Source: Halovivax limisalsi
GTDB taxonomy: Archaea > Halobacteriota > Halobacteria > Halobacteriales > Natrialbaceae
Assembly: GCF_023093535.1 (NCBI RefSeq)
Contig: NZ_CP095757.1
Coordinates: 2,728,001 to 2,792,000, forward strand
Length of the DNA: 64,000 nucleotides
Direction of reading: 5' to 3'
Both the position numbers and the translations under genes were made by a program. A model generated the notes under the pieces. That model made no database searches, was not told the origin of the DNA, and worked only from the letters and a program-made list of their open reading frames with translations. Positions 36,478 through 44,650 of this stretch are shown here, in pieces. The stretch's first letter is position 1; each line of letters starts with the position of its first letter.

Positions 36478-37452
36478 ATGACGCGGCTGCGATCGATCCT
36501 GTCGTCGCTCGTGGGCCGGGTACTCTGGGCGTTCGGGCTCGTCTTCGTCGTCGTCTCCGCGATGTTCGTCCTGATCTATCACACGACACCCCCGGAAGCG
36601 CGCGGGTACAGGCCACCGCCGCCGGATATTCTCAACCCGCCACCGGTCCACGAGCAGTACGTCGAGTTCCTCGGATCGTTCCTGCGACTGGACTGGGGAA
36701 CGTCGGAGACGGCAGCTCGCTGGACGAGCGACCCGCTGATCGGGTCCGACGGGTCGAACGTCGGAGCCGTCGTCGAGGCCCTGCCGGTGACGCTCGCGTA
36801 CGTCGTTCCGTCGGCGATCCTGGCGTTCGCGCTCGCCCTGGGACTTGGCTACGTCGCGGCCAACCGACCGCGCTCGATCGGGACGCGCTTCTCGGCGACG
36901 AGTCTGTATCTGCTCTTCAGCCTGCCGAACTTCTTCCTCGCCGCCCTCATCGCCTTCACGTTGCGCGACCTCGATCCCGGCTGGTTTCCCTCGGAGTACG
37001 CCGGCGGCTCGCCGCTCGATCCGTCGAATCTGCTCTGGCTCACCCTCCCGACGTTCGTCCTGACGACCCACCTCGTCGCCGGCTTCTTCCGGTACGCCCG
37101 CGCCGAAACGCGCGAGACGCTCGAAGCGCAGTTCGTGACGCTCGTCAAGGCGAAAGGCCGCGGGCCGGTGCGCACCGCGAGACACGTCTTCCGAAGCGTC
37201 GCTCTGCCGCTCGTGAGCCTCTTCGTCGCGGAGATGATCGCCATCTTGCTCGTCGCCGTCTTCGTCATCGAGGTCGTCTTCGAAGTGCCGGGCATCGGCT
37301 TGCTCACCTACGAGGCAATCCGTAATCGGGAGATCGAACTGGCGATGGTACTCACGGCGGGCTTCTCGACCGCGACGATCCTGGCGAATCTCGCGGAAGA
37401 TCTGCTCGCGGAGACGCTCGATCCCCGCCTGGGAGCCGACGGGCCGGGGTAG
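36478..37452 (+). CDS. ABC transporter permease, DppB/OppB type
   Basis: 324 residues from the ATG at 36478 (MTRLRSILSSLVGRVLWAFG). Another ATG at 36460 adds six residues, but the TATA at about 36448 favours the downstream one as a leaderless start. Six membrane helices are predicted, with the EAA loop at ETRETLEAQFVTLVKAKGRGPVRTARHVFR and the DppB-like end VFEVPGIGLLTYEAIRNREIELAM. A periplasm-facing loop (EARGYRPPPPDILNPPPVHEQYV) is typical. It probably pairs with the divergent DppC-like protein, and their ATPase and binding protein must come from elsewhere. Confidence 0.9.
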   Translation: MTRLRSILSSLVGRVLWAFGLVFVVVSAMFVLIYHTTPPEARGYRPPPPDILNPPPVHEQYVEFLGSFLRLDWGTSETAARWTSDPLIGSDGSNVGAVVEALPVTLAYVVPSAILAFALALGLGYVAANRPRSIGTRFSATSLYLLFSLPNFFLAALIAFTLRDLDPGWFPSEYAGGSPLDPSNLLWLTLPTFVLTTHLVAGFFRYARAETRETLEAQFVTLVKAKGRGPVRTARHVFRSVALPLVSLFVAEMIAILLVAVFVIEVVFEVPGIGLLTYEAIRNREIELAMVLTAGFSTATILANLAEDLLAETLDPRLGADGPG

Positions 37453-37476
37453 GATCGCGAGCGAACCGTCGACGCT

Positions 37477-39414
37477 TCAGAGGAAGCGGAACGTCTCCAG
37501 GTTCTTCGGTGCAAAGGTCCGCATGTTGTACTCGTGGTAGAGCGCGGAGGAGAGGTCCTGGACCGAGCGTTCGTCGCCGTGGACGCAGAGGACCTTCTCC
37601 GGGCGCGGGTTCATCGTCTTGACGAAGTTCTCGAGGCCGGCGCGGTCGGCGTGGCCCGAGAAGCCGTCGACGGTGTCGACGTGCATGTTGAGCGAGAGGG
37701 TGCCGCGTCCGTTCGCCCCGCGGTCGTGGCGACCGATGTCGGAGACGGGAATCTCGTCCCAGCCGTTCTGGATGCGCCGACCGAGCGTCCCCTGGGCCTG
37801 GTAGCCGACGAACACCAGCGTCGAATCCGGATCGGGGCCGAGGTGGCTGAGCCAGGACATGATCGGGCCGCCGGTGACCATCCCCGAGGTCGAGAGGATG
37901 ATGCAGGGGCCGCCGTCGGCGACGTCCTGGCGTTCGTCCTCGCCGGCGTCGATGTGATTGAACTGATCGGCGAGGAAGGGGTTCTCGTCGTCGTGGAAGA
38001 TCCGATCCCGCAGGTCGTCGCGGAGGTACTCGGGGTAGGTCGTGTGGATCGCCGTCGCCTCCCAGATCATGCCGTCCAGGTGGACCGGCATCTCCGGGAT
38101 GTCGCCCTCACGCATGGCCTCCTCGAGGACGAGCATGATCTCCTGGGACCGCCCCACAGCGAACGCGGGGATCAGCACCTTGCCGTCGCGCTCGTAGGTC
38201 TCGTTGATGACCTCCGTGAGTTTGCGTTCCGAATCCGCCTGGTCGGTCTGGTAGTCGTTCCGCCCGCCGTAGGTCGACTCCATGACGAGCGTCTCGACGC
38301 GCGGGAAGTCGTTGACCGCGCCGTTGAACAGCCGGGTGTCGTCGTAGTGGATGTCGCCGGAGAAGGCGACGTTGTAGAGGCCGTCGCCGATGTGAAAGTG
38401 CGTCACCGCGGAGCCGAGGATGTGTCCGGCGTTGTGGAACGTCACCTTGACGTCGGGCGCGATGTCGGTGACGTCGCCGTACTCGATCGGGATGCAGTGT
38501 TTGATCGCCTCGCGGACCTGTTCGGACTCGTAGGGCGGCGTGCGACCCTCCTTCGCCGCGACGTCGAGGTAGTCGAGCGTGAGCAGGCCCATCAGGTCGC
38601 GCGTGGGTTCCGTACAGTAGATCGGACCGTCGTAGCCGTACTTGAAGAGCAGCGGGATGAACGCGGAGTGATCCAGGTGGGCGTGCGTGAGGACCACCGC
38701 GTCGATACTCTGGGGGCCGGCACCGAACGCCTCCGGCGCGTGGAGGTAGGGGACCTCGCCTTCGGCGCCGGGTTTGTCGCCGCAGTCGATGAGGATCCGC
38801 GTCTCCGGGGTCGACAGGATGAAGGCGGCGCGGCCGACCTCGCGACAGCACCCGAGCGTCGAGATGCGGACGTACTCGTCGTCCGACATCTCCTCGCGGT
38901 GGATCTGGCGACCGATCCGTTCGAGGATGTCGCGCCGGTCCTCGCGCTCTTGCTTGAGGAAGTTCCGGACGTTCGAGACGGTCGAGGACTCGATCGGCGG
39001 CGTCCGCACGACTTCGGGCGTCCAGCCGACGGATTTGGTGATCTCGCGCAGCGTCGAGCCGTGGCGGCCGATCACCATCCCCGGCTTGGCCGCCTCGATG
39101 ACGACTTCGCCGGTATCTTCGTGGAAGTCGAGATCCTCGACGCCGGCATCCTCCGGGATGATGTCGTGGATCTTCGAGCGCGCCTCGTCGGGGCGCGAGA
39201 GGACGCTCGGGTCGGGACGGATGCTGATTCGCTTGCGGAGTTTGCTCGCGAGTTTGCGGACGAGGTCGCCCTGCCTGGCGAACTTCTTCGGGTCGTGGGT
39301 GTAAACGACGAGTTCGGGGCCTTCGTACTTCACCGACGAGACCGAGATGTCGTCCGGAATCTCGCTGGTGATCTCTGCTTTCAGATCGTCGAGTTGCTGC
39401 TCTACAGTACTCAT
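37477..39414 (-). CDS. fttA: Archaeal CPSF1 ribonuclease / transcription termination factor
   Basis: 645 residues starting MSTVEQQLDDLKAEITSEIP. Two N-terminal KH domains include the GxxG loop VIGRHGS (114-120). The metallo-β-lactamase core has HAHLDH at 244-249 and later His/Asp ligands (AGHILGSAVTHFHIGD, SGDIHYDD). The β-CASP domain contains ESTYGGRND, AFAVGRSQEIM and GFSGHAD. aCPSF1/FttA is the conserved archaeal endo/exonuclease that cleaves nascent RNA and terminates transcription. It is monocistronic and ends 24 bp after the convergent DppB-like gene. Confidence 0.96.
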   Translation of the reverse strand: MSTVEQQLDDLKAEITSEIPDDISVSSVKYEGPELVVYTHDPKKFARQGDLVRKLASKLRKRISIRPDPSVLSRPDEARSKIHDIIPEDAGVEDLDFHEDTGEVVIEAAKPGMVIGRHGSTLREITKSVGWTPEVVRTPPIESSTVSNVRNFLKQEREDRRDILERIGRQIHREEMSDDEYVRISTLGCCREVGRAAFILSTPETRILIDCGDKPGAEGEVPYLHAPEAFGAGPQSIDAVVLTHAHLDHSAFIPLLFKYGYDGPIYCTEPTRDLMGLLTLDYLDVAAKEGRTPPYESEQVREAIKHCIPIEYGDVTDIAPDVKVTFHNAGHILGSAVTHFHIGDGLYNVAFSGDIHYDDTRLFNGAVNDFPRVETLVMESTYGGRNDYQTDQADSERKLTEVINETYERDGKVLIPAFAVGRSQEIMLVLEEAMREGDIPEMPVHLDGMIWEATAIHTTYPEYLRDDLRDRIFHDDENPFLADQFNHIDAGEDERQDVADGGPCIILSTSGMVTGGPIMSWLSHLGPDPDSTLVFVGYQAQGTLGRRIQNGWDEIPVSDIGRHDRGANGRGTLSLNMHVDTVDGFSGHADRAGLENFVKTMNPRPEKVLCVHGDERSVQDLSSALYHEYNMRTFAPKNLETFRFL

Positions 39415-39773
39415 AGTCGCAGGTATTCGGTTGATAGGGGCGGGACGGCGATCCCGGAATCGCGGTCGACCCTCGCCCGATGGCGGGGCCGCCGGCACGG
39501 GTATCCGGGCGATCGTGCGGATCCGATCCGCGGTGGACGGATCGTAACGGGATGGGCGGTGTCGGAGCGACGCGGCGCCGACGAAGCCGACGCCACGTCA
39601 GTGCACCCTTCTCGAATCATCGTGTCACTATCGTCGAACGGTGACGAATACGTTCACAGGGTTCGGTCCTTTCCGCACGGGAGGACGAACGAGAACCCGC
39701 TTACCGGAGATAGTCAACCCGTCCTATAAAAGCCTTCGCAAACGTGAGGAGCCCTCGGCACGGACCCACGCGC

Positions 39774-40268
39774 ATGGAACTCACGCCGGCCCGCGTCGAA
39801 GCCGAACGCGACTGGATCCGCGAGCGCGCCCCGCGCACGGTCGCGCTCATCAACGAGGTCCGCGCCGACCTGACCACCCAGTTCGAGACCGAGGTCGAGC
39901 CGGTCGACGAATCAACCTACCGCAGTGCCGTCGACGACGTCTTCGCCGACGGCGACCGCGCCGTCAACGTCGCCGCGCTGGTCGGGCTGTTGCGAACCCT
40001 CGACGTCGAGGGGGACTACCCCGGATTCGTCGTCGACGAGCTGCTCGGTCGGGAGCTAGCCGCGACCATCGCCGGCACGCAACCGCTTCGAACGCTCGGC
40101 GAGGCGACCTTCCACTACGCCGACGTCCGAACCCGCGGCACCGACGGCGACGCGGCCGGCCTCGACGACCTCGACGCCGCCCTCGCGGCGGGCTTCCAGA
40201 CGCGACTGCCCGGCTGGTCGTGGACGGCGACGGAGAGTCCGTTCGCCCTCGAGCCGGGTCGAGACTAA
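39774..40268 (+). CDS. Conserved haloarchaeal hypothetical protein
   Basis: 164 residues starting MELTPARVEAERDWIRERAP. It is soluble and mostly helical (TVALINEVRADLTTQFETEV, AVNVAALVGLLRTLDVEGDY, LDDLDAALAAGFQTRLPGWS). No catalytic motif or domain of known function was recognised. It is transcribed divergently from fttA, with a TATAAAAG-like element about 45 bp upstream (CCTATAAAAGCC near 39722-39731). Confidence 0.65.
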   Translation: MELTPARVEAERDWIRERAPRTVALINEVRADLTTQFETEVEPVDESTYRSAVDDVFADGDRAVNVAALVGLLRTLDVEGDYPGFVVDELLGRELAATIAGTQPLRTLGEATFHYADVRTRGTDGDAAGLDDLDAALAAGFQTRLPGWSWTATESPFALEPGRD

Positions 40269-40384
40269 CCGACCCATCCCCCTGCGCCCGCGAACCGTGT
40301 CGGACGGCGACGATACCGCCACTCCACCGGGACGCGATAGCAGAAAGCACTTTAGGGGTGATGGAGAACGTCGGTTCGATAGTC

Positions 40385-41797
40385 ATGTCTCGGGCGTTAC
40401 TGGGTTTCGAGATCGTCCGCCCGTTCGTGGTGCTCCTCGCCTGTTGCACCCTGCTCACGGCCGGCGTCGCGACCGCAACCGGCGACACCGGGACCGCGGT
40501 CGCCGACGGCTCGACGATCGAGCGCCCCGCCGACCTCGTCGACGACGCGACTGACGAACTCGATTCCGGTGGCGACGAGACGGCCGAAGACGCCGGTGAG
40601 ACGGACGCCAACGAAACCGACGGAGACGCCGACGACGGAGCGTCGACCCTCGATCCGACGGACGGTTCATCCGGGGAGCTCCTGATCGACGCCCCGGACG
40701 GACGCGACGGTGGGCTAGATCCGTTGACCGACTCCGAGGGGACGCAGGAACCGGCTGTCCCCTCCGGTTCCGTGACCGACCGGATCGACGGCTCCGCTGC
40801 TCGGGTCGATCAAACGGACGATACCGGGGTTCGATCCAGGTTCGGATCCACCCTGTCCGTTCGATTCGTCGTCGGTTCGAACGCGACGCTCCTGGTCGGT
40901 ACTGGTACCGAAAGCACGCTTCGCGTCGACCTCGCCGACCCGACGTCGCCTCGGCTGCAACTCGACGCGTCGAATTCGGCCGACGCACCCGAGGAACGGA
41001 CCGGTCGTGACGAATCCGCGGCGCCGGACGATACGGACGACGAACGCGGCGTCGCGGCCGACCACGCCGAGACTCGCTCGTCGATCACCGCGGGGCTCGT
41101 CGGCGTTCTGGGGGTGAGCGCCATCGCCGGCGGCGCGTCGGCGGTGGGCGGCGGTTCCGGGGCGGCCGCCGGATCGCCGGCCGTTCTCGGTCGCCTCCTG
41201 CACATCCTGGGGCAATTTGGCTCGCTCACGTCGCTCCTCGCGAAGAAGCTCCCGCTCTCGCTCCTCCGGTACAGCCGGTACGACGATTCCGACCCGCTCG
41301 ACCACGAGACGCGCCGGTCGATCTACGAGACGATCGAGGCGGAGCCCGGTCGGTACCTCTCGGCGATCGAGGCCGACTCCGACGTCTCGCTCTCGACGGT
41401 TCGCCACCACCTCGACGTCCTCGAGGCGGAGTCGCTGATCGTCGCCGAGAAGCGAAACGGCAAGCGCCGCTTCTATCCGGTCGCCTCAGAGCGTCGCGAC
41501 CTCGCTGCGGCGATGGACGAGCCCGCAAGGGCCCGCCTCATCGAGGCGCTCGTCTCGAACGGCCCGATGACGAACGGCGAACTCGCCGACCGGCTGGATC
41601 GCGATCCGAGTACGATCTCTCACCACGTCGCCGCCCTGGCTGACGACGAACTGCTCACCCGAACCCGCGAGGGGCGGACGATCGTCAACGCACTCGCGCC
41701 GGGCGTCGAAGCGGCCTACCGCGAACGGGTCGGCCACGAACATAGCGTACCGTCGGTGGACGGTGTCAGGCCCGTCGGTGTCGAAGGCGCCGATTAA
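40385..41797 (+). CDS. Membrane-anchored two-winged-helix transcription regulator
   Basis: 470 residues. A signal-like helix (PFVVLLACCTLLTAGVATAT) is followed by about 240 acidic extracytoplasmic residues, with one β-rich patch (LSVRFVVGSNATLLVGTGTE). Then comes a membrane helix (SSITAGLVGVLGVSAIAGGA, plus a Gly/Ala stretch). The cytoplasmic end has two ArsR/MarR-like winged helices, SAIEADSDVSLSTVRHHLDV and TNGELADRLDRDPSTISHHV. This looks like a one-component sensor that binds DNA at the membrane. An ATG at 40361 is also possible. The TTTAGG near 40350 favours 40385. Confidence 0.75.
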   Translation: MSRALLGFEIVRPFVVLLACCTLLTAGVATATGDTGTAVADGSTIERPADLVDDATDELDSGGDETAEDAGETDANETDGDADDGASTLDPTDGSSGELLIDAPDGRDGGLDPLTDSEGTQEPAVPSGSVTDRIDGSAARVDQTDDTGVRSRFGSTLSVRFVVGSNATLLVGTGTESTLRVDLADPTSPRLQLDASNSADAPEERTGRDESAAPDDTDDERGVAADHAETRSSITAGLVGVLGVSAIAGGASAVGGGSGAAAGSPAVLGRLLHILGQFGSLTSLLAKKLPLSLLRYSRYDDSDPLDHETRRSIYETIEAEPGRYLSAIEADSDVSLSTVRHHLDVLEAESLIVAEKRNGKRRFYPVASERRDLAAAMDEPARARLIEALVSNGPMTNGELADRLDRDPSTISHHVAALADDELLTRTREGRTIVNALAPGVEAAYRERVGHEHSVPSVDGVRPVGVEGAD

Positions 41798-41839
41798 CCC
41801 GCCGGGCAGACGGACGGGACGCCAGTGACGCACTCGCGG

Positions 41840-42178
41840 CTAGTCCTCGGGCTCGAAGTACAGATCGCGATGCGACGCGCAGTCGGGGTTGAACGGAGAC
41901 GCACACGCCGGACACCGGTGATCGGCTTCGACGTACGTCGGCGGCGTGAACTGGCTCCCACAGGCGCCACAGAGGACGGCCGGTTCGTCGAACCGGGAGC
42001 GAGGCCAGGGCGCGGATTCGTGCTCGGTTCGTTCGTCGTGACAGCGGTGACAGGCGAAGTAGGTATCACAGCAGCCAAACCGGAGCGCGACGACGTCGCG
42101 GGGGCTATCGTAGTGGGCACAGCGAGTCGCGTCGTCCAGGCCGACCCCGTCGACGGTGACGCCGCCGACGTCGATCAC
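41840..42178 (-). CDS. CHY zinc-finger protein
   Basis: 112 residues from a GTG (reading MIDVGGVTVDGVGLDDATRC). The CHY-type finger includes RCAHYDSPRDVVALRFGCCDTYFACHRCHDE with paired Cys/His, and two later CxxC pairs (LCGACG, RCPACA). It belongs to the Hot13-like family that binds zinc and may be redox active. The ATG-initiated frame 22 bp upstream stops after eight codons, so the GTG is the likely start. The 200 bp between it and gvpO hold nothing recognised. Confidence 0.85.
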   Translation of the reverse strand: MIDVGGVTVDGVGLDDATRCAHYDSPRDVVALRFGCCDTYFACHRCHDERTEHESAPWPRSRFDEPAVLCGACGSQFTPPTYVEADHRCPACASPFNPDCASHRDLYFEPED

Positions 42179-42380
42179 GCTCGGCCACCCGCGTCGATCA
42201 TGCCCGGAGCGTGACGGGCGCGATCCCTGAATCTACCGGTGTCGTACGTTCGGAAAAACAGGCCGTCGATAGTACGCGAGCGGTGTAGCGTCGCCTCGCT
42301 CACCGCCCGGCAGGGCCCGGACGCCGCCACCGCCGCGAACCGAACGCGGACGGCACTCGCGGCTCGCCCGACCACTGTCC

Positions 42381-43019
42381 TCATTCGAAGGAGGTCGTAT
42401 CGCCGCGGCGGTAGCGATCGATCCGCCGGTACCCGACGACCGTCCCGTCCGCATTGAGATCGATCCGATATCGGCCGATCACGTCCTGCGTGTCCGGGAC
42501 CGCTTCGCGCTCGACCACCTCGACGACGGCCTGCCAGCCGTCGTCGTCGGCGGTGATCTCGGAGACGCCGTCGAAGGGGTGGCCGACGAGGTCCGAGGCG
42601 GTCGACTTGACGGTCCGGCGAATCGAGAGGATCCCCTCGATCTGTTCGTCGTCGACGTCGGCGGTGACCTCGACCTCGTCCAGTTCGGGGTCGACTTCGT
42701 CCGAACGCGTCTCCTCCCCGGTGCTCCCCTCCAGATCCTCCCCGGTGCTCCCCTCCAGATCCTCCCCGGTGCTCCCCTCTCGGTCCGCCTCGGTGCTCCC
42801 TTCCCGCTCCTGTTCAGTCGCCTCCTGTTCCTTGAGACGCTCTCCCGAACGTTGCTTTTCGCTCGATTCCTCCGCTTCGGGCTGTTCTGCGTCGCTCACG
42901 GTCGGATCACTGTCGTCGTGTTGGTAGCAAAAGTCGTCTTCGCCCGCCGAACGCCCACAGCGCTCACCGTCCGCGGTGAGCGCGATGCAGCGATCGTCCG
43001 ACGCGGCTGTCTGTGCCAT
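42381..43019 (-). CDS. gvpO: Gas vesicle protein GvpO with cysteine-rich N-terminus
   Basis: 212 residues starting MAQTAASDDRCIALTADGER. The GvpO domain is C-terminal (IEGILSIRRTVKSTASDLVG, DGWQAVVEVVEREAVPDTQD, IGRYRIDLNADGTVVGYRRI). The N-terminus adds a small Cys/His motif (CIALTADGERCGRSAGED then CYQH) that could bind zinc. An acidic linker follows with tandem EGSTGEDL repeats. GvpO is essential for gas vesicle formation in Halobacterium. It lies 22 bp after gvpA, so an operon gvpA-gvpO is likely. Most GvpO proteins are about 120-140 residues, and the extra length is the N-terminal part. Confidence 0.9.
   Translation of the reverse strand: MAQTAASDDRCIALTADGERCGRSAGEDDFCYQHDDSDPTVSDAEQPEAEESSEKQRSGERLKEQEATEQEREGSTEADREGSTGEDLEGSTGEDLEGSTGEETRSDEVDPELDEVEVTADVDDEQIEGILSIRRTVKSTASDLVGHPFDGVSEITADDDGWQAVVEVVEREAVPDTQDVIGRYRIDLNADGTVVGYRRIDRYRRGDTTSFE
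42713..42780 (-). repeat. 24-bp tandem repeat inside gvpO
   Basis: Two exact copies of a 24-bp unit (42713-42736, 42737-42760) and a third, 20 bp long before divergence (42761-42780), are followed by weaker copies to about 42804. In frame they encode EGSTGEDL repeats in the acidic linker of GvpO. The copy number is likely to vary between strains by slippage, keeping frame because 24 is divisible by 3. Confidence 0.85.
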
Positions 43020-43041
43020 TGTTGCGTGTCCCCCGAACGGA

Positions 43042-43335
43042 TCAGGACGTCTCCGGTGGCGGCCTCGGCGAGGACTCAAGGCGGCGTGCAATCTCGAGTT
43101 CCTCGATATCTGCGAGCTCGCCCTCGGAGACCGTCCGCTCGATCTTGGCGATCTCCGAGGCGTAGTGGAGGAACGTATCGACGGAGGCCACCACGACGCG
43201 AGCCTCGACGGTGAGGAGTTCGATCCCGACGACGGAGATGCGCGCCCAGACGTCGATGACGACGCCCTTGTCGAGAATCCGGTCGAGGACTTCCGCGAGA
43301 CTCGACGAATCAGGCCGGCGCTGGGGGGATGCCAT
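43042..43335 (-). CDS. gvpA: Major gas vesicle shell protein GvpA
   Basis: 97 residues with the near-invariant core [20 protein letters not shown] followed by [20 protein letters not shown] and [16 protein letters not shown]. This forms the ribbed amphipathic shell of the gas vesicle. It is longer than the usual 70-76 residues, with a few extra residues at the N-terminus (PQRRP) and about 20 more at the C-terminus ([20 protein letters not shown]). It is divergent from gvpF and followed by gvpO. Confidence 0.97.
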   Translation of the reverse strand: MASPQRRPDSSSLAEVLDRILDKGVVIDVWARISVVGIELLTVEARVVVASVDTFLHYASEIAKIERTVSEGELADIEELEIARRLESSPRPPPETS

Positions 43336-43405
43336 GCATCACAACTGCCCCAGCCGACCGTATGATCGTTGACGTGGCGATTGCAGGCAGTATGGTAAGG
43401 GGCCG

Positions 43406-43467
43406 TCACGTGGGATTCTGCCCGTGACTCACCGCCAGCCGCTCCGCCCCGGCGATTCGCCGGGGCG
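43406..43467. promoter_or_regulatory. Two inverted repeats in the gvpA-gvpF divergent control region
   Basis: The 261-bp gap between the divergent gvpA and gvpF starts contains two symmetric elements. The first is GTCACGTGGG...CCCGTGAC (43406-43429, one base bulged). The second is a perfect 10-bp-arm palindrome, CGCCCCGGCG-ATT-CGCCGGGGCG in two arms (43445-43467). A weak TATA-like ATCATAC lies about 25-30 bp before gvpA. The usual regulators gvpD/gvpE are not in this cluster, so what reads these sites is unknown. The second element could also be a transcriptional insulator hairpin. Confidence 0.5.
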
Positions 43468-43596
43468 ATCACCGAGGCGGCCCTTACAGATGAACCGACG
43501 TCACGTTCGCCACGGAAGTCAGCCGGATCGACGCCACGATTGGGACGGTCGCGATTCGCCGATCGGCTCGCGCGACGGATCGGCGAGAGGTGGCGG

Positions 43597-44223
43597 ATGA
43601 GCCGCCCCTACGCCTACGGCGTCGTCGATATCGACGAGACGATCGAGCGCTCCGTCGACGGCGTCGGCGACGGGGATCGCGTCTACCCGATCGACAACGG
43701 GGCCATCGCGGCGCTCGTCTCCGACATCGAGACGGCCGAACCGGATCGGTCCGACGAGAACGTTCGCCGCCACGACGAGGTGCTTCGGGCGCTGATGACC
43801 GCCGACGGCGGCCGGACCGTCGTACCGATGCGCTACGGGATGGTCTTCCGGGACGCGGAGACGGTGCGGAACGTCCTCGACGGAGCCGCGTCGGCGTTCA
43901 GGGCGTCGCTCGCGGAGATCGAGGGGGCGGAAGAACTCGGCGTCTCGGTGGTTCGCCCGCCGGAGGGGCCGGTCGACGACGAAGCGATCCGGAGCACCGT
44001 CTCCGACGAACTGGACGGCCTCGCCCGCGACGTCGCGGAGAACGGGCTGTTCAGCGACCGACTGGTTCTCAATCGATCGTATCTCGTCGCGCGCGACGAG
44101 CGAGGCGAGTTCGACGAAGCGGTCGGCCGGGTCGAGGACCGCCACGAGGGCGTCATCGTGCGCTACACCGGCCCCTACGCGCCGTACAGCTTCGTCGACG
44201 TGAAAATCGGAGCGCAGGCATGA
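43597..44223 (+). CDS. gvpF: Gas vesicle protein GvpF
   Basis: 208 residues starting MSRPYAYGVVDIDETIERSV. It is a GvpL/GvpF-family protein, with the N-terminal ferredoxin-like half (NGAIAALVSDIETAEPD, RRHDEVLRALMTADGGRTVV, PMRYGMVFRD) and the C-terminal closing GPYAPYSFVDVKIG. GvpF contacts GvpA and acts in vesicle nucleation. The ATG is preceded by GAGAGGTGG, a Shine-Dalgarno-like stretch. It is the first gene of the right-hand operon and overlaps gvpG by 4 bp (ATGA). Confidence 0.95.
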   Translation: MSRPYAYGVVDIDETIERSVDGVGDGDRVYPIDNGAIAALVSDIETAEPDRSDENVRRHDEVLRALMTADGGRTVVPMRYGMVFRDAETVRNVLDGAASAFRASLAEIEGAEELGVSVVRPPEGPVDDEAIRSTVSDELDGLARDVAENGLFSDRLVLNRSYLVARDERGEFDEAVGRVEDRHEGVIVRYTGPYAPYSFVDVKIGAQA

Positions 44224-44474
44224 TCGTCGTCGACGACCTCCTGTTCCGGCCGATCGTCAGCATCGCCAACGCGTTGCACGCGACCGCGTTGAACGAACTG
44301 TACGACGTCGAGGAGATCCAGGACGAGCTGTCGGAAAATCGGCTGCTCTACGAGCTCGGCGAACGGTCGGAGGAGGAGTACGAACGCAGGCGGGAGGAAC
44401 TGGAAGCGGAACTCGAGGCCGCCCGCGAAGTCAGGGAGTGGATTTCGGGCGGCCGCGTGGAGGTGAAGACGTGA
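44220..44474 (+). CDS. gvpG: Gas vesicle protein GvpG
   Basis: 84 residues starting MIVVDDLLFRPIVSIANALH. The family pattern is a short N-terminal hydrophobic helix followed by a long charged coiled-coil (DELSENRLLYELGERSEEEY, then RRREELEAELEAAREV). GvpG is one of the accessory assembly proteins indispensable for vesicles. Both ends overlap neighbours: ATGA with gvpF and TGATG with the next small frame. Confidence 0.93.
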   Translation: MIVVDDLLFRPIVSIANALHATALNELYDVEEIQDELSENRLLYELGERSEEEYERRREELEAELEAAREVREWISGGRVEVKT

Positions 44475-44650
44475 TGGCAATCGCCTCGCTCTGCGATTCG
44501 TCGGCGGCCGACGATCGTGGCGCGTTGCGAGCGACCGACGACCGAGGCGTATTGCCGGTCGCTGCCGACCGAATCGAGATGGCGACGACCGGCCGGGCTG
44601 ACGCTCACCGGCCAAGACCACCGCGATCGATCGAGGAACGAGACCAATGA
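44474..44650 (+). CDS. Possible 58-residue gas-vesicle-cluster protein, no known family
   Basis: The frame starts at ATG 44474, sharing bases with the gvpG stop (TGATG), and ends at TGA 44650, sharing bases with the next start (ATGA). It reads MAIASLCDSSAADDRGALRA and continues basic (RPRPPRSIEERDQ). The junction geometry is exactly that of every other gene in this operon, which argues for translation. Against it, about a third of its third codon positions are A or T, more than its neighbours, and no family is recognised. It might instead be spacer left after loss of gvpH or gvpI. Confidence 0.4.
   Translation: MAIASLCDSSAADDRGALRATDDRGVLPVAADRIEMATTGRADAHRPRPPRSIEERDQ

Noticed and set aside
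37534-39729. A 731-codon open frame on the plus strand opposite fttA
   Set aside because: It is the shadow of the aCPSF1 gene, whose KH, β-lactamase and β-CASP motifs are unmistakable on the minus strand.
39641-40384. In-frame upstream extension of the membrane HTH regulator
   Set aside because: It overlaps a separate gene (39774-40268) in another frame, has Arg/Pro-rich noise, and the real start follows a promoter near 40350.
42713-42804. CRISPR-like short repeats
   Set aside because: The repeats are contiguous, have no spacers, and encode in-frame EGSTGEDL units of gvpO.
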